This document shows positions 57,807 through 64,000 of a DNA stretch of 64,000 bases, piece after piece. The notes beneath the pieces were generated by a model. It saw only the letters and a program-made list of their open reading frames with translations. It was not told the DNA's origin and searched no databases. The stretch spans positions 1 through 64,000 of the forward strand of contig JAKOGI010002155.1 in NCBI GenBank assembly GCA_029747015.1. The letters run 5' to 3'. Position numbers and translations under genes: made by a program. Source of the DNA: Carnegiea gigantea. Lineage: Eukaryota; Streptophyta; Magnoliopsida; Caryophyllales; Cactaceae. Positions within the stretch are counted from its first letter, which is position 1. The number at the start of each line of letters is the position of its first letter.

Positions 57807-57944
57807 ACAATTAACTATCATTTCACAATTAACAAATATGCCCACAACGCATCCACCAAAAATCCTCTTAAAAGGAGCCGAGGAAATTCCAATCAATATA
57901 TATAATAGAGTGACACGTTAAAACCCCAAAAAAATTTCTCGCCT

Positions 57945-58044
57945 CCTACATACTGTATCTATCTTCTCTCTCAAATTCAATCTACTTTATGTTTCCTACA
58001 TACTGTATCTATCTTTTCTCTCAAATTCAATCTACTTTATCTCT
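57945..58044 (+). repeat. Exact-spaced 50 bp tandem duplication
   Basis: CCTACATACTGTATCTATCT starts at 57945 and again at 57995. The 50 bp units differ at one base (TTCTCTC versus TTTTCTC) and around the final residues. It lies just outside the MULE end. Confidence 0.9.
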
Positions 58045-58864
58045 CTACACTACGACACTCAACTGAAGAAACCTCATTTACTTTCTCTCCTGGGCTTAAG
58101 TCACCACAACACTCCACTCAAGAAACTGCATTTTGGGTCGATGATGGTCGGCGTCGCCAAAGTGGAACTATAGAGCAAAAGTCATGGTCGTCTAGGTGTG
58201 GGAAGTGAGCAAATATAGGCTGTTTAGTGGGATTTCCTGGTTTGACCGCAAGCTAGTAAGAAAAGAGTCAGAGTTTTTAATAAATTTTATTTTATTGCTT
58301 TTTCAGTTTCCACCACCTTAATATAGGTTGTATTTTATTTTTTTTTCCAGAAAACAATACTTAGTTCTTCGACCAGTTGATGAAGGGTATCCAACATATA
58401 TTTGGGCCTTTTGAAGGGTCCATGTGCCCTATTCATAACTACTTCTAAATAGTATATTAAAATTTCTTTAGGTCCAAGGGCGTTCATCTACACCCCGATA
58501 CTACACAAAGATCCACCCCTGACTACTTCCATTGAGAGATCTTACAGCAATTACTTGTCATTTTAATTACTTCACCTAGGAAGCTGCGTCATCATGCTAG
58601 CTTCCCAGCTGCTAAGCCACAGTTTTTTAAACATTGGAAGTCACGCTCGAAAGGATTGATACTAAACCACAAATACAAGCTAACACTGAACAGTCACTTC
58701 GTCCGACGAAATAAACCGCAATAATACAAGTTGTCCGCACATAGGCTGATTGAGGTTTTGTTTAGGAGTCTCTTAATTCGAAGACTTGAAACATAGCATC
58801 CTCAGCTGGCTTTATGAAAGGCTTCGCTGAACACATGCATGCCTCAGCTGTGTGAAGGTTTAAC
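58045..58864. other. Spacer and likely 3' untranslated region of the WD40 gene
   Basis: No frame is supported. The final 200 bp before 58865 are the expected 3' UTR of the minus-strand gene. Confidence 0.4.
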
Positions 58865-58954
58865 TCACGAAATTGTATACACCTTTACCACTTTGGATGT
58901 GTCGCAAACGACAAGGTTCTCAGAATCAGCAGGGGTGGTGCAGAGCCCGTTTAC
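58865..58954 (-). CDS. WDR53-like gene, last exon
   Basis: Thirty codons including the stop. The acceptor is TGGCAG on the minus strand. VVCDTSKVVKVY is the conserved C-terminus of this family. Confidence 0.8.
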   Translation of the reverse strand, partial: VNGLCTTPADSENLVVCDTSKVVKVYTIS

Positions 58955-60867
58955 CTGCCAGGAAAACGACACAAGCTTTTGAAGTGTGAAGATTTGTATC
59001 AAACGCAATACAGGAGAATAGTTTGCTACTCAAGTTATGGATACGATTCAGTTGTGGACAAAACAGCCGGAAAAAGTTCGAAACAGGAATCCAGATCCCA
59101 GGAGATTTGAGTCTTCCCAGAAATAGATATGGTCTGAACTGATGGAAGTTTCTCGAAGATAAAGCCTGAGCACGAAGGTATCCTTACTTTTTTCTGCACA
59201 CTGATGCTGAACGCAACATCCGTTCCTACACATGATTGCCCGTCCTCAACTGATTGAGACCAATCCCAGACCTTCACTGATTTGTCGTTTCCTCCAGAAA
59301 TTATGAACTTTCCCCTCTCCCCAAATGACGAAAATATCCTGAAGTTTAATTTAAACAAAGTGAGCATCTTAGAAAGATGGCAAGATGTGCCTAACATGTA
59401 ATCTACTTACACACATGAGGCAGCAGCAGTATGACCTCCACGTCTGTAATCCAAATGCAACCTTTTCCCCACATTTTGTTTCAGAGTACCAGCACCTGCA
59501 CCTGCCCCTGCACCTGCGCCTGCAGTAGTATTTTTTGACTTCGTTTCAGAATTTTTCCGAGCTTTGGTGGCCGGTTTTGATTTAACAGCATCAAGCTCAG
59601 ACTCAAGATTGATCAAGCTGACAACTCCGTCTCCCCTTGCAACAGCGCATGCCTTCCCCAAATTGCTCAACATGTCCATTTCTGGAACAGCTATAGCATG
59701 AATGAAAGCCGGGTTGTAATACTGTCCTGGAGTTTCCCTGTCTTCCCTGTTTCCTATAACATTTTTTGGCTGACATTACAACTAAAGTGTCACAAGAGAC
59801 CATGGAAACCTTAACTGAATGCAAATAATAGATGGCTAAATAAAACATATTAGTCAATTATGCAGCTTATAGACAAGCAACAATTTCAGAACTTGATCCA
59901 ATGTAATCGAAGGAAAATGCAAATAAAGTCGGAGATTTTATTTTTGATGCAATATGATTATGCACAAGTCAAGCCAGAAACAATATCATTACACACGAGC
60001 CAAGCCAGAAACAATCATCCGACAATACAATGTTTGACAGCAGAAACTATTGGCTCTACTGAAATTGAATGACACAAATAGCATACTCACAAACAGAAAC
60101 CAGAACCTCATGGACAACAATCCAGGGACTGCAATTCCCAAAAATCTTGTTTTTGGCCTACTCCTTAATCATACTTGTCCAACTGAGCAACAAGCTTTGG
60201 GCCAAGCAGATTGAACAAACATTTCATTCCAATACTAGTCAGCAATAGCAGTTTAATTTTACTCCTGGCTACAGGTGTCGCTGAGCTGAGCCCCCTTGCA
60301 ACCCTGCTCACTTTTTGGCTTGCCAAGCTTGGCTCAGGCTCGAGCTAAGATTGTTTGGTTATCTGCGCTGAGCTTGAGCCTTATGAATCTAGGCTCGTGA
60401 GCTCACCGAGCCTAAATGAGCTAAGTCAATGAGCCGAGCTAACAAGCCTCACGAACTTCCATGAGCCATCTTAATAAACAAATATTAGGACTTTGAATAA
60501 TTAGACTTTTTATGTGAGAATAATTACTTTGATTGAATAACTACACTTGGCACACGCTGTTACAATAATATGGTGTGCTTTAACCTCCTAATCAGATAAG
60601 GCGTAAATCCAAAACTTCTACAGGATCTGCTAGTGCTTGCATGGCAAAAATACTTGCAAATTTTAGGGAGGGGGGTATGTGAAGTAGAAATAGGAATCTA
60701 AAAAGTCCATTGACCAGCGACAAATAACTAATAAATAACTGAAATAATAAGATGGGATGAGGATAAATTCTATACCAAAATCCACAACGAGCAATGATCG
60801 TCCATTGGAGAAATCCCACAAGATCATCCTTGAATCAAAACCGCCGCTAACAACTGCTAATCAGCAG
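58865..60867 (-). CDS. WDR53-like WD40-repeat protein, partial gene model
   Basis: This is a host gene with four recognised exons on the minus strand. Exon a, about 60867-60776, reads VVSGGFDSRMILWDFSNGRS, then LVVDFG before GTATAG. Exon b, 59746-59411, reads GQYYNPAFIHAIAVPE, MDMLSNLGKACAVARGDGVV and a Lys/Thr linker with five GA repeats, then GHTAAASC. Exon c, 59338-59188, reads IFSSFGERGKFIISGGNDKS, then VKVWDWS, ending KK before GTAAGG. Exon d, 58954-58865, reads VNGLCTTPADSENLVVCDTS, then KVVKVYTIS and TGA. Borders b-c and c-d join in frame. WD40 proteins of this type form a beta-propeller scaffold; WDR53 is known as a likely CUL4-DDB1 adaptor. The a-b phase does not fit, so a small exon is missing from the model or the splice site differs. 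The 5' repeats were not found. Confidence 0.75.
59188..59338 (-). CDS. WDR53-like gene, penultimate exon
   Basis: The exon is 151 bp. Acceptor CTTCAG, donor GTAAGG. It carries the WD-type repeat end NDKSVKVWDWS. Confidence 0.8.
59411..59746 (-). CDS. WDR53-like gene, central exon with Gly-Ala repeat
   Basis: The exon is about 336 bp. The donor is GT|GTAAGT at 59410. The acceptor at 59747 (AACAG) is one of two candidates 9 bases apart. The GAGAGAGAGA coding run is at about 59494-59526. Confidence 0.7.
60268..60475. repeat. GAGCTC-rich dispersed repeat in an intron
   Basis: Same word family as 18110-18485 (GAGCTGAGC, CAGGCTCGAGCTAAG, GAGCTTGAGCC, TGAGCCGAGC). It starts near CAGGTGTCGCTGAGC, which resembles a hAT terminal repeat, and lies in the large intron of the WD40 gene. 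Confidence 0.55.
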
Positions 60868-62760
60868 ACAAATGAGACAAAGTTACCGAGAGTCCACGGT
60901 ACATGAGGATGCTTGAAACAAACTACAAGCAATGAAGCCATACGGTTGTATCGACTAATCAAGATATGTTATTCTTCCGACAAGCTTTGAGCACCGTCAT
61001 TTGTCTTGTAGTTGATACTAGAAAATACATTAGCCCACATGTGACAGAAAATAAAACATAAGACAGACCAACTGTACACGTCACACCTATTTCCCCTGGA
61101 ACCCTTAGATTTCATATCAAGGACTCATGTGTTGGGAATCGTAGAATCCGATGTGGACAACAGCATGTCACTAGGGCCAAAAAGCAAGCAAGTTTATCGG
61201 AAAATGTGTGAGTTTGATGCTATTGTATGTGCTTGCGTTGATCACTTGTGGCAAAATCCAAGTAGAATAGCCAATGTATCCTCCCCGTTGACTTACCCTT
61301 CCCCCCCCCCCCCCAAAAAAAAAAGAAAGAAAAGAAAGAAATCAACCAAGAGAAAGGAGGGGAAAGAATAAAATTATGTAACAACATACCACGAGTGTGC
61401 TTTTGATGACTTAAAATCTAAGAACTCTGGGGCCGAACATTTTATTTTATCAGTACAAAGATGCCAGTGCAGGCCATCGATGCAAGATTTTTAGAATTCC
61501 ATTGTGATGCATTGATGAAGTTTCCCAGGTAGCAAGAAAAGAAAGCAAGACGATCATCTTGTATAAGAATTGCATAGTTCCATTAAACCATTGAATTTTC
61601 AAAATTTTACGTGATTTTCTGATTCAATTTTAGGGTTTAGGTTAATTTAATTGAACATATTAGCATTATTATTGTTTAGGAAAGTATAGTTTAGGAACAA
61701 TGTTACGCCATTTTCCATTTCTTGTTAGCCCATCGCCCACAACCCCGGTAGTGGGGTTTTCATTGACCGGGCTGTCCCAGTGGTGGACATACGTGGTGGT
61801 TGGACTGATTTGTGGTAGTGGCCATGGTGGAAGGGGTGGGAAGTTTTAAGTTATAAAGAAAGTAAAAGAAATAAATAAGGATATAGTCGTAATTTCAGGA
61901 CAAAATTGTGAGCAAATAATAAGGTGAAGGTACATAAAAATTAAGTCAAAATAGACAACATTTGAAAAATCAATATCACGAGCCTCGAGTACCTATATTA
62001 CAAACTCATTTTATGTAGGTTATAACCTTTAATGACAAGAAATCAGAGCAAATTCCCTTCTAACAAGACTCAACCGAATTTACATCCTTGATGACATGAT
62101 CAATTACATACTCAAAAGTAATATGACAGCTTATGGATGATGTAAATGTCATTGTGAGCACTGAAACCAAATAAATCTGTATCACTACATATAGAAGATC
62201 TTTTGAATTGTCAATGGGAGCTCGACATCATGAAGTCTTACCATCAAAATACCCAAAGCCAAGGATATTGTGGACATTCTTTAAGGGGCCTGGATATCCA
62301 CCATATTAAGTAATTTGCTAGGGATTTTGTATAATCAAAATGATTGAACTGGCTTTTATGTCATCCCTTTCTCCATTCGAGTCAGCAATACCAAATCCAA
62401 ATGCATATAACAAAAATCCACCTATGTATGGTGTTAGAATGTGATTACCCCTAAAATACACAGATTTTGTTTCCGTTAGGATCAAGCATACTCTCTAGAA
62501 GTTGATGATTGCTCCCTACCTAGAGAAGAAGATAAGGCATGTTGCTCTAGTCACTATAATCCGAGCTTAAATAACTGTCCGCTACAATTGAGCAAGTAAT
62601 TGATATCTTAATTCATTTCTAAGCTTCCAAAGGAGCTTGCATCGCCTGGCTAGTGAATGCCTATAATCTGTCATCAGTTTATCACAAGGGAGTTGCCCAT
62701 ATGGGAACATACGTCACCAAGTGCTTGTGCGTTCCAGGCAACTGTGGACAACAGTCAGAC
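60868..62760. other. Spacer, upstream region of the WD40 gene
   Basis: 5' exons of the minus-strand gene should lie here. A stretch at 60970-60890 (SLLVVCFKHPHVPWTL) is the only candidate and does not join cleanly. A C run (61304-61315) followed by an A/G-rich tract is a homopolymer. Confidence 0.35.
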
Positions 62761-62766
62761 AGCTAG

Positions 62767-62794
62767 TTTTTTTTTAAAAAAAAAAAAAAAAACA
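62767..62794. repeat. Poly-T/poly-A self-complementary run
   Basis: About nine T followed by about eighteen A. A potential snap-back sequence, possibly the scar of a poly-A insertion. Confidence 0.7.
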
Positions 62795-63094
62795 CCTTGA
62801 ATACAACCCAAAATTAGTGGATAGTTTGTCATGACATTTTCAGAAAGAAAGTGGGCCCCAACTGATACACTACATTTAAGAGAGAAATCATGAACCAGCA
62901 ATTAAAAGCAACAACTACATTACAAAACTTGAATGCATGTCCAAGGATGTGTATCAAGCCATGGATATCTGCTTCAGTGTGTATTTATGATAATAAGGGC
63001 CAAACAGGTCAGTTACAGGCTAGCAAGATAATCCATACCCTTTCAAAAACCATAAAATCTGCCCCATTTAAAACCCGGTTAGATGTTAAAAATT

Positions 63095-63330
63095 TGGGGG
63101 GGGGGGGGATTAGGTTTGCGGTGGGTGAAAACCAGTATGAGTATGGGCATAAATACAAATTATTTTGTCTATAAGTACCTAAATAAAACCCACATACATG
63201 GGTATGGCTATGGGCATGATTTTGAAACACCTAGTTGGTATGAGTATTGGGATGGATATAAATTTTGAAATGGGTATGGATAAGGGTACAAAAAAACTCA
63301 CGTCATACCCACCCCATTGCCAGCTCTAGT
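63095..63330. repeat. GGGTATGG-rich dispersed repeat, hAT-like end
   Basis: Many TATGGGCAT / GGGTATGG words, ending CACCCCATTGCCAGCTCTAG. In reverse complement it begins CTAGAGCTGGCAATGGGGTG, a terminus style seen in plant non-autonomous hAT-like repeats. A G run (63098-63109) adjoins. No second terminus was found. Confidence 0.5.
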
Positions 63331-63339
63331 GAGATCAAG

Positions 63340-63870
63340 TGGAGTTCATGTTCAAGTCGAACCTAGCTCGTTCATTAAACGGGTTAGAAATCTCAACCTG
63401 TACGCATTTATTCTTTAAACAGGTAGACCTGAAATTCAACCAATTTACCTATTTAATACAAATGGGTTAGGTTCAGATTATCGGGTTACCCATTTACCCA
63501 CTTAACAATTCAACTAAAGTGAAATTATGAAACCTTATAAATCAATCTTTTGAGTTTCATATATCATCAAAATAAAACCATTGTCCACAACCCACACACA
63601 AGGATGGGCTTGACTAGACCCTACATTTTCAAAACTCCCCCCAAAAATTAAATGGCAATTTGGTAAAATAGTTAACCTGCTTAACTCATTTAATTAAACG
63701 AGTTAAATAGGTATTTTTTTCATGTAAACATTCTCCACCTGAATCTAACCTAGTCAGTTAAATGTGTCAGCTCATTCAATGAAACATGCTGAAAACTTCT
63801 ACCCAAATCCACTTAAATTCGTGTTCGATTCGGGTTGGTAATCGTGTTTGGTCAGTTTTTTCCAACTCTA
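63340..63870. repeat. GGGTTA/TTAACC-type degraded repeat
   Basis: Recurrent words AAACGGGTTAG, AAATGGGTTAGG, TCGGGTTACCCATTTACCC, GTTAACCTGCTTAACTC and TTAAACGAGTTAAA in both orientations. No termini defined. Confidence 0.4.
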
Positions 63871-63923
63871 ATAATAAGTGATCGAACATTGGATCCAGGC
63901 AGGGAGACGTCACGGTTTTCATT

Positions 63924-63955
<32 letters not shown>

Positions 63956-64000
63956 GTGTTGTTAACTACAACAGCATGAAATAACCACAATAACTCAAAG

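Noticed and set aside
57807..57840. Nine-base target duplication of the MULE
   Set aside because: Candidate pairs such as AAATTAATA (left) and CAATTAACA (right) differ at two positions, so no duplication is claimed.

Overview
The window is nuclear DNA from a flowering plant. It is dominated by transposable elements of plant-specific families (En/Spm-CACTA, Mutator-like, Ty3/gypsy-type LTR elements, hAT-like short repeats), and the one host gene seen has plant-style GT..AG introns. The species cannot be named from the sequence. Intact open reading frames are almost absent: nearly every coding trace is broken by stops, frameshifts or insertions.

Layout. 1-2711: end of an LTR of a Tekay/Del-like Ty3/gypsy element that starts outside the window. 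2712-5417: AT-rich DNA with an Asn/Ile-type microsatellite tract, a 180-190 bp tandem duplication and a possible exon. 5418-17000: a decayed CACTA region. TNP2-type transposase with its DUF4218 and DUF4216 domains, and a Transposase_24 (TNPA-like) gene, lie on the minus strand. The region is interrupted by plus-strand exon-like pieces, direct duplications and a solo LTR (11976-13332, TSD AAAAT). 19286-25029: a young, complete non-autonomous LTR retrotransposon of the TR-GAG type on the minus strand (TSD ATTAC, LTRs differing at 8 bases and one indel). It carries only gag, and the same LTR family produced the solo LTR. 25030-30024: AT-rich spacer with one unrecognised pseudogene-like piece.

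30025-57806: a giant (about 27.8 kb) Mutator-like element bounded by inverted repeats with 47/51 identity in their core. It holds a KAONASHI-like gene on the plus strand (plant-mobile/DUF1985-like domain at 32.4-33.5 kb, Ulp1/C48 protease at 46.5-47.6 kb), a MuDRA transposase on the minus strand (53.5-55.5 kb), two minus-strand GRF/coiled-coil/membrane-tail gene remnants (48.4-50.5 kb) and an L1-endonuclease-like fragment. Two features stand out. A block of about 8.3 kb with plant-mitochondrial character lies inside the KAONASHI-like gene. The middle of that gene consists of about ten tandem copies of one exon-plus-intron unit, and several of these introns carry a near-perfect hairpin.

58865-about 61100: a WDR53-like WD40 gene on the minus strand, just outside the Mutator element, with several clear exons. 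61.1-64 kb: spacer with hAT-like dispersed repeats and homopolymer runs.

No rRNA, tRNA, CRISPR or bacterial-type operon was seen. The genes do not form a pathway. The story is nested transposition and the accretion of host, retroelement and organelle sequence inside a Mutator-like element.
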